Counted from the first letter of the stretch, positions 9,390 through 21,545 are shown. The stretch: 64,000 bases of DNA from Cryptomeria japonica (GCF_030272615.1 NC_081406.1:186758270-186822269), one strand, 5' to 3'. Translations and numbers: made by a program. Notes: generated by a model not told the origin, from the letters alone.

Positions 9390-12300
9390 CATATGACCCC
9401 TTAGGACACCATATGATCCATTAGAACATCATATTGTCCTAAGGTGTCATATTGGTGTCCTAAGGGGTCATATGGTGCCCTAAGGGGCCACACATGTATT
9501 AGAACACTATATATGACCCCTTAGAACACAATATGGACATCATGGTATCCTTAGGGGTCATATGGTGTCCTAAGGGGTAAAAGTGTGTGCTAAGGGGTAA
9601 TATGGTATCATTAGGGGTCACATGGGGTCCTAAGGGGGCACACATGTGTTACAATACTACATAACCCCTTAGGAGACCATATGACCATTAAGAGATAATA
9701 TTTTCCTAAGGGATCATATGGTGTCCTAAGGGGTTATATGGTGCCATTAAGGGTCATATAGGGTCATAAGGGGCCATGCATGTGTCAAAACACAATATTA
9801 CCCCTTAAGACACCATATGGACATCATATGGTGTCCTAAGGGGTCATATGGTGTCCTAAGCGGTCATATCGTGTCATTAGGGGTCATAAGGGGCCACACT
9901 TGTGGAAAAACACCATATGGCCCCTTAGGACACCATATAGACATCATATGGTCCTAAGGGGTCATATGGTTTCCTTAGGAGTCATATGGTGTTCTAAGGG
10001 GTCATATGGTGTCGTTATGGGTGATATGAAGTCCTAAGGCGCCACACATGTGTTAGAACACAATATAACCCCTTAAAACACTATATGACCTATTGGGACA
10101 TCGTATTTTCCTAAGGGGTCATATGGTGTCATAAGGGGTCATGTCATGTAATATGATGTTAGAAGGGGTCTTATGCTATCCATAAGGGTCATATGGTGAC
10201 CTAAGGGATCATATAGTGTTCTAAGGTGTCATATGGTGTCATTAGGGGTCATATGGTGACCTAAGGGGTCGTATAGTGTTCTAAGGGGTCATATGGTGTC
10301 GTTAGGGGTCATATGGGGTCCTAAGGGGCCCCACATGTGTTACAACACCATATGACCCATTAGGACATCATATTGTCCTAAGGGGTCATATGGCGTCATT
10401 AGGTGTCATATGGGGTCCTTTCAGGGCCACACATGTGTTAGAGCACCATATGACCCCTTAGGATGCCACATGGACATCATATGGTCCTAAGGGGTCATAT
10501 GTTATCGTCAGGGGTTGTATGGTGTCCCAAGGGGTCATATAGTGTTGTTAGGGGTCATATGGGGTCCTAAGGGGCCACACATGTGTTAGAAGACCATATG
10601 ACCCCTTAAGACACCATATGACCCATGAGGACATCACAGTGTACTAAGGAGTCACATGGTGTCATAAGGAATCATGTCATGTACTAGGATGTTAAAAGGC
10701 GTCATATCGTGTCGTTAAGGGTCATATGGGGTCTTAAGGGGCAACACATGCTAGAACACCATATGACCCATTAGGACACCATATGACCTATTAGGACATC
10801 ATATTGTCCTAAGGGGTCATAAGGTGTCCTAAGGAGTCATATGCTCTCCTAAGGAGTCATATAGGGTCATAAGGGTCCACGCATGTGTTAGAACACCATA
10901 TGACCCCATAGGAGATCATATGGACATCATATGGTCCTAAGGGGTCATATGGTGTCGTGAGGGGTCATGTGGTGTCATAAGGGATCATATGGTATTGTTA
11001 GAGGTCATATAGGGTCCAAAGGGGCCACACATGTGTTAGAAGACCATATGACCCCTTAGGAAACATTATGACCCATTATGACATAATATTGTCCTAAGGG
11101 GTCGTATGGTGTCATAATGGATCATGTCTAGTACTAGGATGTTAAAAGGGGTCATATAGTGTCGTTAGGGGTCATATGGTGTTGTTAGGGGTCATATGGG
11201 GTCCTAAGGGGCCACACATGTGTTAGAAGACCATGTGACCCCTTAGGATACCATATGACCCATTAGGACATCATATTGTCCAAATGGGTCATATGGTGTC
11301 ATAAGGGGTCATGTCAAGTACTAGGATCTTCAAAGGAGTCACAGGGTGTCCTAGGGGGTCATATGGTGTCCTAAGGGGTAATATGGTGTCACTAGGAGTC
11401 ATATGGGATCCTAAGGGGGCCGTACATGTGTTAGAACACCATATGACCCCTTAGGACACCATATGACCCATTAGGACATTATATTGTCCTAAGGGGTCAT
11501 ATGGTGTCATTAGGGATTATGTGGGGTTGTAAGGGGCCGAACATATGTTAGAACACCATTTGACCCCTTACGACACTATATGGACATCATATGGTCCTAA
11601 GGGGTCATATGGTGTCGTAAAGGGGTAAGATGGTTTCCTAAGGGGTTATATGGTGTAGTTAAGGGTCACATGGGGTCCTAAGGGGCCACAAATGTGTTAG
11701 GGGACATTATATTGTCCTAAGGGGTCATGTCATATATTAGGATGTTAAAAGGGGTCATATGGTGTCATGAGGGGTCATATGGTGTCCTACGGGGTCATAG
11801 AGTGTCCTAAGAGGCCACACGTGTCAGAACACCATATGACCCCTTAGGACACCATATGACCCCTTAGGACATAATATTGTCCTAAGGGTTCATATGGTGT
11901 CCTAAGGGATCATGTCGTTAGGGGTCATATGGGGTCCTTAAGGGCCACAAGTGTGTTAGAACACCATATGACCCCTTAGGACACCATATGGACCTCATAT
12001 GGTCCTAAGGATTCATATGGTGTTGTTAGGGGTCATATGGTGTCGTTAGGTGTCATCGGGGTTCCTAAGGGGCCACACATGTGTTAGAAAACCATATGAC
12101 TCGTTAAGACACCATATGACCCCTTAGGACACCATATGATCCATTAGGATATCATATTGTCCTAAGGGGCCATATGGTGTCATAACGGGTCATGTTGAGT
12201 ACTAGGATGTTAAAAGGGGTCATATGGTATCTTAAGGGATCATATGGTGTCCTAACAAGTCATATGCTGTCCTAACGGTTCATATGGTGTCATTAGGGGT

Positions 12301-12524
12301 CCTATGGGGTCCTAAGGAGCCACGCATATGTGAGAACACCATATGTCCCCTTAGGAAAACATATGACCCATTAGGACATCAGATTGTCCTAAGCGGTCAT
12401 ATGTAAGAGGCCACATGTGTTAGAACACCATATGAACCCTTAGGGCACCATATGGACATCATATGGTCCTAAGAGATCATATTCTGTCGTGAGGAGTCAT
12501 ATGGTGTCCTAAGGGGTCATATGG
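9390..12524. repeat. Palindromic 20-bp satellite array inside Tat copy A
   Basis: About 3.1 kb of 20-bp units close to gtcctaaggggtcatatggt and its reverse complement accatatgaccccttaggac. Units are grouped in blocks of roughly 100-200 bp: a few in reverse orientation, then a few forward, then a spacer close to ggggccacacatgtgttaga that contains the palindrome CACATGTG. Each block could therefore fold into a hairpin. The array is cut at its right by the copia LTR. Copy B begins the same array at 63412. Confidence 0.9.
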
Positions 12525-13885
12525 TGCGGTCAACTACGAGGAGGGGGGGGGGGTGAATCAGTAGATAGAAAAACTGTTACAAACAATACCAACCTCAAAA
12601 TCAATCTCTCAAAGTAAACTTAGAACTATCAATGCAATATCACTGTCAAGATAAAAACCCTCAAGATAAACCGGTTGACTGTTACAACAAACTAGTAGTA
12701 AACAACTTCAAAATCATAAAGATCCAAATACTTTTACTGACATAAGTAACACTTCAATTCACAATACTTCCGGTTATCAGGACTTATCACAGTGGATTAA
12801 GTAGTTAATAAAATCAACCACAAGAACATAACCAAAAAAACATTCACCACTTGACACAATTTTTTTGATGTGGAAACCCAAATGGGAAAAAACACTGTGA
12901 GATGCGACTCACAAGATAACTATTTGAAGTTCGCGCTATTAGGAGCCTAGCCTGTTAAAGCTTTACAAAAGTCCTGTTAAGAACAGATCCTATTAGGGAC
13001 CACCAGTTAAGGTTGGCTACAATGCCTTGTTAGAAGCAATACCCTGTAAGGAGTAACCTTGGTAGAGGATTTGAAATCCAAGCTAATGGATCACCTTGTT
13101 AGAGGATTTGAATAGCACCAAGCTTGTTAGAGCTTACCTGGTTAGGGGATTTCAATCTGTTGTAATTGTTAGAAAACAATAGGAGTTTGCTGATCTGTTT
13201 GAATAGCACTACACTTGCTTGTTTAGATCCTTTTCATGCTCCTATCTGCCTTTACTCAAACTGCAGATACATTATCTGGTTTGGCAACCGCACACTCAAC
13301 TTAAAACTTTGCCAACTTTGAAACTAAACAACTCATCGACCTTATAAACAAATCAATTAAGTCAGTAGCACATCAAAAACCTAATTCTCTCATAGAGATT
13401 ACAAACAAGTCGATTCAAGTATGACCGTTGGATTACATAGCAATATCTGCACATCAATCATGAAAGCCTCGACCGCTCCTTGATCACCGCTTCGTCGAAC
13501 TCAATAAATCATCACATGATTTGCATTACATGCAATATACTTTTCTCATTCCCTAGACAAAAACCGTTTCATCAACGCGCCAAAATCACTTTGAAACTCT
13601 CTTCTTACAATAATGATACGTGTCATGATCATTACTTCTCATCATCAGATCATAAACCAATATAACCAATTCACCAAACTTATTCGGTTAGGGTTTATCA
13701 AATCAACAGGTAGGGTTTACCGGTTCAACTCTCCAATACATCGCAATACCGGTTCACTCCACAAATTCTTCCTACTGGTTACAAGGCATCATTACAACAA
13801 TATCAACAATATCATTACCGATCAATTGATGATATCAATGACAACATAATATATCATTAATGCAATCTACATGCAAATGCCAACA
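12525..13885 (-). repeat. copia 3' LTR (left)
   Basis: Shares long homology with 18358-19652, including the G-run followed by gtgaatcagtaga, the segment gatgtggaaacccaaatggg and a series of TTGTTAGAGG-like motifs. The minus strand starts TGTTGGCATTTGCATG at 13885, directly after the polypurine tract. The left end near 12525-12530 is slightly shorter than in the partner LTR and abuts satellite DNA. Confidence 0.85.
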
Positions 13886-13897
13886 ATCTCCCCCTTT
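13886..13897 (-). other. copia polypurine tract
   Basis: The minus strand reads AAAGGGGGAGAT immediately before the LTR start TGTTGG. This position and composition are those of a plus-strand primer for LTR retrotransposon replication. Confidence 0.75.
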
Positions 13898-14201
13898 GGC
13901 ATTGATGGCAATACAAATATCAATACCATTGATTGTTGTGATTGTGAATAGGAATCCTGGATTACATTACCAAGTAGTCACCTTGTCTTCCTTCTCTCTG
14001 TCAACCATACAAATCACATAGTTCTTCTCCCCCTTTGACATCAATGCCAAATTGAAAATAAAACATGCAATGCCAAATTTCACTGTTCAACGTCAACAAC
14101 CTACAACTTGATGCTCCCCCTGTGGAATAACTCCACTTCTACACCAATCCTGTTGTTAAATTCTACAAGTAGCTCCAGGACTGATGTAATCTACATCATG
14201 C
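13898..14201 (-). other. copia 3' untranslated segment
   Basis: About 300 bp between the polypurine tract and the end of pol, with no coding signal. It contains T/C-rich stretches such as tctccccctttgacatc. Confidence 0.5.
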
Positions 14202-14977
14202 TCAACTGACTTCATGAAGGGGTATAACCCCTAGCTGACTTCTAAGATACTCAAAAGTAGTCTTAGGCAGAGGTTTAGTAAAGATATCTACAAGATGCTC
14301 CTTGGTAGAAACATGCTCCAAGATCACATCTTTACTCTATACTTTTTCCCTTAAGAAATGATACTTTAATTCAATATGCTTGGTTTGTGCATGCAAAACA
14401 AGGCTCTTAGAAATATTTATGACACTTGTATTATCACATAAGATCTTTACAGGTTATAAAATCTTCATCTTAAAACCTTCCAAAATGTGTCTCATCCAGA
14501 TAGCCTAGGTACAATTCATGTAAGTTGAAACATACTCAGCTTCAACAGTAGATTGTGAAGTACAACTCTGCTTTTTACTACTCCATGAAACAAGTCTTCC
14601 TCCAAGAAAAATGTTCCACCAGTTGTGCTTTTTCGGTCATCAATATTTCTTGCCCAATCTGCATCTGTATACACCTTCAAGTCAAAATTTCTTCCATATG
14701 GATACCATAGTCCATAGTCAACAATACCTTTCAAGTATCTAAAAATCCTCTTGGTTGCTATCAAATGTGTTTCTTTAGGATTCTTCTGGAATCTAGCAAC
14801 TAGGCCAACTGCACGAGCTATATCCGGTGTGCTGTGAACAAAATAGTGCAATTTTCCAATCATTGACCTGTATTCCTTCTCATCAGCAGATGTGGATTCA
14901 TCTTCCTTAGACAAATTACAACCTGTAACCATTGGTGTCCCAACTGGTTTACAGTCACTTATGCCAAATATCTTCAA
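14202..14977 (-). pseudogene. copia RNase H and pol C-terminus
   Basis: The minus strand encodes the end of RT and the RNase H: SMIGKLHYFVHSTPDIARAV, KRIFRYLKGIVDYGLWYP and VYTDADWARNIDDRKSTTGG, with the conserved TDADWA aspartates. It closes with a DIFTKPLPKTTFEYLR tail and LHEVS before a stop at 14202-14204. After residue ADW..., the segment around 14516-14600 is frameshifted. RNase H removes the RNA template during reverse transcription. Confidence 0.85.
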
Positions 14978-14998
14978 AACCTTTGTCGCATACTTAGA

Positions 14999-15720
14999 CT
15001 ATGTGATGAAAATACCATTCTTCATTTGCTGTATTTGCAAGCCTATGAAATTTTTTATTTCCCCAACTAGAGAGATTTCAAACTCATTTTTCATTTCATC
15101 TGCAAAAGCATTTCTCATGTCGTCATTACCTCCATATATGATATCATCTACAAATACTTTGCTTACTGGTATTTTATCTCCTTCAAAGTTGAGATATATG
15201 TCGCTATCTTCACTGGTTCTCAGAAAACCTATCTTCATCAGATGTGTATGAAGCCTTTCCTACCATGCTCTCGGTGCCTTCTTTAATCCATATAAAGCCT
15301 TATGCAATCTGCATTCCATGTCTTTCTCATAAGTCAAAGCATAACATCTGGCTGCTTAATGTATACTTCTTCCAGTATCCCATTCAAAAATGCTGACTTA
15401 ACATCCATTTGGTATACCTTGAATTTCTTATATGCTGCAAATGCAAGTAAAATTTTGACACCTTCCAGTATTGACACTGGTGCAAAAGTCTCACCATAAT
15501 CTTCTCCTTCCTCTTGTGCATAACCTTTGCAAACCAGCCTAGCTTTGTTGCAAACTACAACACCATCTTCATTCAACTTGTTCTTGAATACCCACTTAGT
15601 ACCTATCACATTTTTATTTACCGGTTGGGGTACTAGGGTCCATGTGTTGTTCTTCTCAATTTGATCTAGTTCCTCCTCCATAGCTTTTACCCAATGATCA
15701 TCACCAATGCTTCCTTAGCA
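14999..15720 (-). pseudogene. copia reverse transcriptase (broken)
   Basis: Pieces at 15334-15681 ([52 protein letters not shown]) and 14999-15238 (VSKVFVDDIIYGGNDD). These are the hallmark copia RT motifs, with the catalytic pair in FVDDI intact. The two pieces lie in different frames, so at least one frameshift separates them. Confidence 0.9.
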
Positions 15721-15755
15721 GTTCTTGGTTCAATAGTGGAGATCATGCAATAATT

Positions 15756-16990
15756 CTACCCAATTCTTCTTCTGGTTAGTACTCCAACATACTTATCTCC
15801 AATAATTTGTTGAGAATTGTGATTAAGTCTCACATATCTAGGAATAACATGATCATTATCTTCAGGTCCATCTTCTTTTGAATTTAGCTGTTTCGATTGA
15901 ACTGGTACATCAGTATTTGCTTTACCGGTTTCAGGTTTCATAGTTTCTGGTTCCAAAAACAGAATGCAAGAATCCTCATCCTTTTTCTCCAAATTGGTTT
16001 CCTCTAAGACTTCAAGATATTCATCCACTCGAACATCAACACTCTCAATAATTATCTATGTCCGGTTGTTAAAACACTTGTCGGCCTTACTCTTGGTGGA
16101 ATAACCTAGATATATACCTTCATCACTTTTAGCCTCAAATTTTCTAGCATAATCACCTCTCTTAAAAAAATATTTGCTTCCAAATATCTTGAAATAACTA
16201 ACATTAGGTGATCTACCATACCGGTATTCATAAGGAGTCTTGTCCTTACCTCTCTTTACTAGAATCCGGTTCATAGTGTAGATAGCTGTGCTAACAACTT
16301 CTCTCCAAAAAGTTTTCGCTACACCACCTTGTATCAACATCGTCCTAGTAGCTTCAACAACTGACTGATTGTTTTTCTCTGCGATACCATTCTGCTGTGG
16401 TGTCCTTTGTGCAGAAAGCTGTCGTTTGATACCATTTTCTTAACAATATCTAGTAAATTCCTCAGAAGTAAATTCACTGCCTTGATTTGTCCTCAGACAC
16501 TTTATCTTCTTACCACTCTCCTTCTCAGCTAAGGCCCTGAATTCCTTGAACTTACTAAAAGCTTCAGTCTTATCCTCAAGAATGTGACCCACATCATCCT
16601 TGAGCAATCATCAGTGAAGATCATAAAATAGCTGTCACCTTGAATACTTTTTATCCTTATTCGTCCACAAAGATCTATATGAACCAAATCTAACAGATGT
16701 TCTACTGAAAAAGATTTGCTCTTGAAAGTTGAGGACGTCATCTTTCCCAACTGACATTCCTTACATAGAGCATTAATCCGTTTGTCCAATTGAGGCAAAC
16801 CTCTCACTATCTTGGACTTACTTTAACAATGTTATCAAAGTTTATATCACAAAATCTTCTATGCCAAAGCCAACTATCGTCTATTTTTGCAATTAAACAG
16901 TTGCCGACTTTAGGATTAAGGTGAAACAAGTTAACTTTAGTTTTCTTCCTGGTTGCAATCAGTTCACCTTTTCTCCCATAGATTTTTCAC
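15756..16990 (-). pseudogene. copia integrase (broken)
   Basis: Fragments at 16529-16807 (LCKECQLGKMTSSTF, HLLDLVHIDLCGRIRIKS, YFMIFTDDCSRMMWV), 16056-16340 (FWREVVSTAIYTMNRILVKR, TPYEYRYGRSPNVSYFKIFG) and 15756-16028. They give the zinc-finger CxxC end, the first two catalytic Asp regions and the copia-type C-terminal GKDKTPYE signature. The Glu region, about 16340-16528 (NGIKRQLSAQRTPQQNG), is out of frame. Integrase inserts the DNA copy into the genome. Confidence 0.85.
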
Positions 16991-17316
16991 ATGCCATTTT
17001 TAAACTCCAATGGGTATCCTTTGTCATTGAGTTGTGCCACACTCAAAAGATTGTTCTTTAAACCTTCAACCCAGTAGACATCATCGTCACCGCTCTTTCC
17101 ATAAAGAGAAATAGTTCCCTTACCTTTAACCATGTAGGGTGAGTCATTACCAAATCTTACAACTCCGCCATCAAATTCCTTCAAAGAAAGAAATTTTCTC
17201 TGATCACTGGTCATGTGATGTGAACAACCAGTATTAATGATCCAATCATCAGAGTTATCCATTTGAGACACTAATGCCTTCTGATCAGATATCTCCTCTT
17301 TAATGGTTACAAACAC
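16987..17316 (-). pseudogene. copia protease region with altered active site
   Basis: Reads SDDWIINTGCSHHMTSDQRK and then GLKNNLLSVAQLNDKG. The family norm at the active site is W-I-(L/I/V)-D-S/T-G-C/A-S-x-H-M. Here the catalytic Asp is replaced by Asn (INTG), so the protease should be dead. The frame overlaps the end of the gag fragment by a few codons. Confidence 0.85.
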
Positions 17317-18292
17317 AATATCTTCATTAACATCACCGTCAATTTCTCATCAGTGATACCACTATCAACAACAATAAGACAATCTCTTTTTCCTTTACCC
17401 TTATACTTCTTGAATTTATCTTTTTTGTGCTCATTATCACCATCAGGACAGTTAGCAACTATGTGTCCAATCTTTTTGCATGCAAAACATTTAATAGGTA
17501 ATTTACCTCTAGATTTACTAGTACCTCTGGGCAACTGCTTGGCCAACAATGCTTCAAGCTCAACTAAACTATCTTCATCATCTGCTTCTCTGCTGGATAT
17601 AGATTCATAATTGTGACTGACATCTCTAATTTTCCTCATAGATGGGTTAGAAAGAGAAGCTCTAAATGCAGACTCAGATTTCTGTACACTACCATCATAA
17701 CCATTTAATTCAAAAGCAGTAAGCTTGCTAATGATGGAATCAAGGGCTACCTTAGTTTTGTCAATATACTTTATCTCCTGAATGGATGCAGCTCGGATAG
17801 CATAGACCGGTAACAGGGATCTCAGTACCTTACTGATCACAATGGCATCTTCCACTTTACCTCCTGCACTCTTAATTTCACCAACTATCTCTTTTATCCT
17901 TTGACCATACTGTTGGATATTCTCACCTTCAACCATCCGCATGTCATCAAACTTCCCTCTTAGACTCTCTTCTTTATAAATCTTCACATGTTCATCACTG
18001 CTATAAATCTCTTCAAGTTTCTTCCATACCTCATATGCAGTCTCTAAACCATGAACATCTACATTTCTGCATCAAAAAAAAAACTGATAATAGCCTCTAA
18101 TGCTTGATTGTTTTCTTGTTGCTCTTTCTTCTGATCATCAATCATAATACCACTAGGTGCAACATATTGAGTAACAACATGTTCCCAATATTGATTTCCT
18201 AGACTCTTGATATAAATTTTAATTCTATCACTCCATATCCTATAGTTATCTCTATTAAACTTCAGACCTTCCTTCTTCAACATTATTTGCAA
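17307..18292 (-). pseudogene. copia Gag
   Basis: Two frames, 18059-18292 (GLKFNRDNYRIWSDRIKIYI, an N-terminal gag signature) and 17307-17987 (226 residues, a UBN2-like gag core with KFDDMRMVEGENIQQYGQRI). A CCHC zinc knuckle (CFACKKIGHIVANC) sits at about residues 165-180 of the second. A stop and frameshift near 18000-18058 separate them. Gag makes the particle and its knuckle binds the RNA. Confidence 0.88.
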
Positions 18293-18339
18293 GATCTTTA
18301 CCTCAAGCTGTTAGGCTTAGACCTTAGAGGACCTGATAT

Positions 18340-18351
18340 GCTATGATACCA
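18340..18351 (-). other. copia primer-binding site
   Basis: The minus strand reads TGGTATCATAGC, one base different from the TGGTATCAGAGC complement of the initiator Met-tRNA 3' end used by most plant copia elements. It lies a few bases inside the right LTR. Confidence 0.8.
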
Positions 18352-18357
18352 ATTAAT

Positions 18358-19652
18358 TGTATGATGAAAGAATAAGAATCCGATCAACTACTAAGAAAGG
18401 GGGGGTGAATCAGTAGATTGAAAAATTGTTACAAACTTCACCAACCTCAAAATCAATCTCTCAAATAAACTTAGAATTATCAATGCAATATCACTATCAA
18501 GATAAAAACTCTCAAGATAAATTGGTTGACTATTACAACAAACTAGCAGTAAACAACTTCGTACTCATAAACATCCAAATGCCTTTACTGACATAAGTAA
18601 AACTTCATTTCACAATGCTTTCGGTTATCGTGACTTATCATAGTGGATTAAGTAGTTAATCAAATCAACCATAAGAACATAACCACAAAAACATTCACCA
18701 CTTGACACAATATTTTTGATGTGGAAACCCAAATGGGAAAAACCACGGTGAGATGAGACTCACAAGATAACTATCATAACTCTTCTGAGGTTTTCCCCGT
18801 TAGGAGCCTAGCCTGTTAAAGCTTTACAAAAGTTCTGGTAAGAACATATCCTGTTAGGGACCACCGGGTTAAGGGATTGACTACAATGCCTTGTTAGAAG
18901 CAATACCCTGTAAGGAGTAACCTCAGTGGAGGATTTAAAATCCAAGCTAATGGATCACCTTGTTAGAGGATTTGAATAGCACCAAGCTTGTTAGAGCTTA
19001 CCCGGTTAGGTGATTTCAATCTTCTATAATTGTTAGAAAACAGCAGGAGTTTGCTGATCTGTTTGAATAGCACTACACTTGCTTGTTCAGATCCTTTTCA
19101 TGCTCCTATCCACCTTTACTCAAATTGCAGATATATTAATTATCTGGTTCGACAACCACACACTCAACTTAAAACTTTGCCAAATCTGAAACTAAACAAC
19201 TCATCGACCTTATAAACAAATCAATTAGGTCTGTAACACAACACAAACCTAATTCTCTCATAGAGATTACAAACAAGTCGGTTCAAGCATGACCATTGGA
19301 TTACATAGCAATCTCTACACATCAATCAAGAAAGGCTCAACCACTCCTTGATCACCTCTTCATCGAACTTAGTAACCCATCACGCGCTTTGCATTACATG
19401 CAATATACTTTGCTCATTCCCTAGACAAAAACCATTCCATCAATGCGGCAAAATCACTTTGAAACTCTCTTCATACAATAATGATACGTGTCATGATCAT
19501 TACCGCTCATCATTAGATCATAAAAAAATATAATTAATTCACCAAACTTAATTGGTTAGGGTTTATAAAATCAACAGGTAGGGTTTATTGGTTCAACTCT
19601 CCAATACATAGCAATATCGGTTCACTCCACAAATCCTTCCTACCAGTTATAG
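18358..19652 (-). repeat. copia 5' LTR (right), truncated
   Basis: Homologous to 12525-13885. Its inner end is TGTATGATG on plus (ending ...CATACA on minus, followed by the PBS). The outer end stops near 19652 within a segment that in the partner LTR continues for about 110 bp, so the start of the 5' LTR (part of U3) is missing. Confidence 0.85.
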
Positions 19653-20793
19653 GAAAAAAAAAGGAGACTTTGTATGCAAAATTTGTGAGTATTTAAAGTT
19701 TTAAAAATGAAGGATTAAATTCAAATGATTAAAATTAATTTTTAGTCTATACTATACTAAAATTACCTTATCTATTTGATAGGTCTCTGAATTACCTTTC
19801 CAACGCCTGTAAAAGATTGAAATTTTGATAAGAAATGCAAGCGTTATGCACATTTTACTAAAGTATACTATTTATGTTGAGCAAAATGGATATCCGATTT
19901 GGTTTCCAAAACGGATATCCGATTTGAAAAAACATGACATCAAAAATCGGATATCCATAAATATCAGATATCCATTAATATCAAACATCTGTTAATAACG
20001 GATATCCGATTTGGTTTGGTATTGTTTATGGTAAAAATGGAAACAACAATATTGAAAGACTAAATGAATTCAACCACAAAACCCTAGCCTAACAACAACA
20101 AAGATCCACCATAACATATGAAGATTACCTAAGACAATGCAAATCAAAAAAATCACAAAGATGATACCATCACATGTCCACTAGGGTTTGAATCTCCATT
20201 CTTCCTATCTCCATTGATCTTGCTTGATATATTTGCTCTCATATTTTATGTGTGCACAAGAGCTCAACAAAGAACGAAAATGTGGTTGATAACTTGATCA
20301 CAAAAAGGCTTGAATGCTAGAATGCTTAGGAGTGCTCGTAGGATTGATAATGAAGGAAGCATCTCCTTATATAGAAGACACTATAGGATTGGAGGGATAA
20401 GATTGAGAGGTGTAAAAGATAGATGGTCGACTAGGATTAGAGGGTAGGTAGATGAAATAATAAAATAATGAGAGGGTAGGTAGTGTAGGAATTAAGAGAT
20501 GAATGACATGTGTCATAGGTAGAAAAGGGTAATGAATTAATTAAATAAATAAAGACTTATTTAAATAATAGAAGAAGTGGGATGATACAATAAATAAAGT
20601 ATTTATTTAATTTAGAAAAAGGATAATTTAAATAAATAAAGTATTTATTTAAATAAGAAATAAGGATAGAAAAGGATAAAATGAATTAATTAAATAAATA
20701 AAGATTTATTTAATAAATAGAATAATTAGGCTTAAATAATTAAATAAATAAAAATATTTATTTAATTAGATAGGACAATTTTAGGTGTCTACA
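19653..20793 (-). repeat. LTR-like fragment ending TGTAGACACC on minus
   Basis: The plus strand ends ttttaggtgtctaca at 20793, so the minus strand starts TGTAGACACCTAAAA, like the other Tat LTR ends in this window. A minus-strand TATA-like TATATAAGG lies near 20370. About 19660-20020 matches 7350-7740 in inverted orientation (shared ATCGGATATCCG, GCATTGGAAAGGT-like and CATCCTTCATTTTTAAAA segments). 20530-20790 is an AT-rich repeat of ttaaataaataaag. The left part is cut by the copia element. It is a probable LTR of a related element; the boundaries are uncertain. Confidence 0.5.
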
Positions 20794-21160
20794 GGTATTA
20801 TCAAACCAAATTCAAATTTTGGCTGACCCAAACAAAAAGCCAAAGCAGATTTTGGCGTGTTTGGCAAAGTTTAAAACACATTTTTTTCCCTATTGCCACT
20901 TTTTGGACCCCCATGATCTTTCACATACCCATATGAACTATTGAAAAGAAAAGATGAGTCTAGCTTTCTGATCACCTAAGAAAGGTGAGAGCATACTCAC
21001 CTATCATAAAAAACACATAAGACATGTTTGTTCATTTCCATTGTAATTAGTCCGTGCCTAATTTATCAAAAATAAGTGTGAAATCACGTGGTTGCAAACA
21101 AAGTTAGTAGTTTATATTGCATTCTTTGATGACGAAATGGTTTATGACTTTGGTCTTTCA
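20794..21160 (-). other. Tat leader segment, no gene seen
   Basis: Flank to the right of the TGTAGACACC terminus. Without a polypurine tract beside that terminus, this looks like insertion-site or leader DNA of copy A. No coding signal is recognised. Confidence 0.4.
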
Positions 21161-21365
21161 CAACGAAATAAGTACCAAGAACGCCATCAAATGTGCCAAG
21201 AACGTTGTCAAATTAACCCAAAACGCTATTCTGAACACCAAAAATGTTGCGGAATTGACCAAAAATGCTACAAAATTGACCAGAAACGTTATTAAACTGG
21301 CCGAGAACGCTACAAGACATACCAAAAACACTATGGTATAGACTGAAAAATGCTAAATTACGGAA
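21160..21365 (+). repeat. 21-bp repeat array near the 5' LTR of copy A
   Basis: About nine exact-length 21-bp units such as aatgctacaaaattgaccag and aacgttattaaactggccg. They share the gaccaaaaatgct core of block a at 4873-5065. The plus frame 21117-21341 is open with heptads such as NATKLTR. This places the same repeat family both just after the PBS and just before gag of copy A. Confidence 0.75.
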
Positions 21366-21545
21366 AAACATAAAAACAGAGTTGAGAAATCTCCCATAAA
21401 TGCCATTTGAGGTGCCGAGATGCTACAATAGAGACCAAGAACCTGAATCGGGAGACCGAGAGAGCAAATCTGCACACCGAAAGAGCTTATCAAGCTGTCA
21501 ATGAGGTTTCCTGCAAGCAAACTTGTTAAAGATCAAAGGGGCTAG

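Larger units (their letters stand above)
12525..19652 (-). mobile_element. Ty1/copia LTR retrotransposon nested in Tat copy A
   Basis: Minus-strand element with related LTRs at both ends (12525-13885 and 18358-19652), a polypurine tract beside the left LTR, a Met-tRNA-type PBS beside the right LTR, and gag-protease-integrase-RT-RNase H between them (integrase before RT, the copia order). It interrupts the satellite of copy A. The two LTR outer ends do not match: the right LTR lacks about 110 bp at its right end and the left LTR lacks about 30 bp at its left end, so no target-site duplication can be read. Confidence 0.88.

Noticed and set aside
9390-12524. CRISPR-like array of short repeats
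   Set aside because: Units occur in both orientations with no unique spacers of constant length, and the setting is a plant retroelement. It is a satellite.
9390-12524. TCCTAAGG resembles part of a homing-endonuclease (I-CeuI type) target
   Set aside because: Only a short core matches, and the rest of the long recognition site is absent. The motif is simply part of the 20-bp unit.
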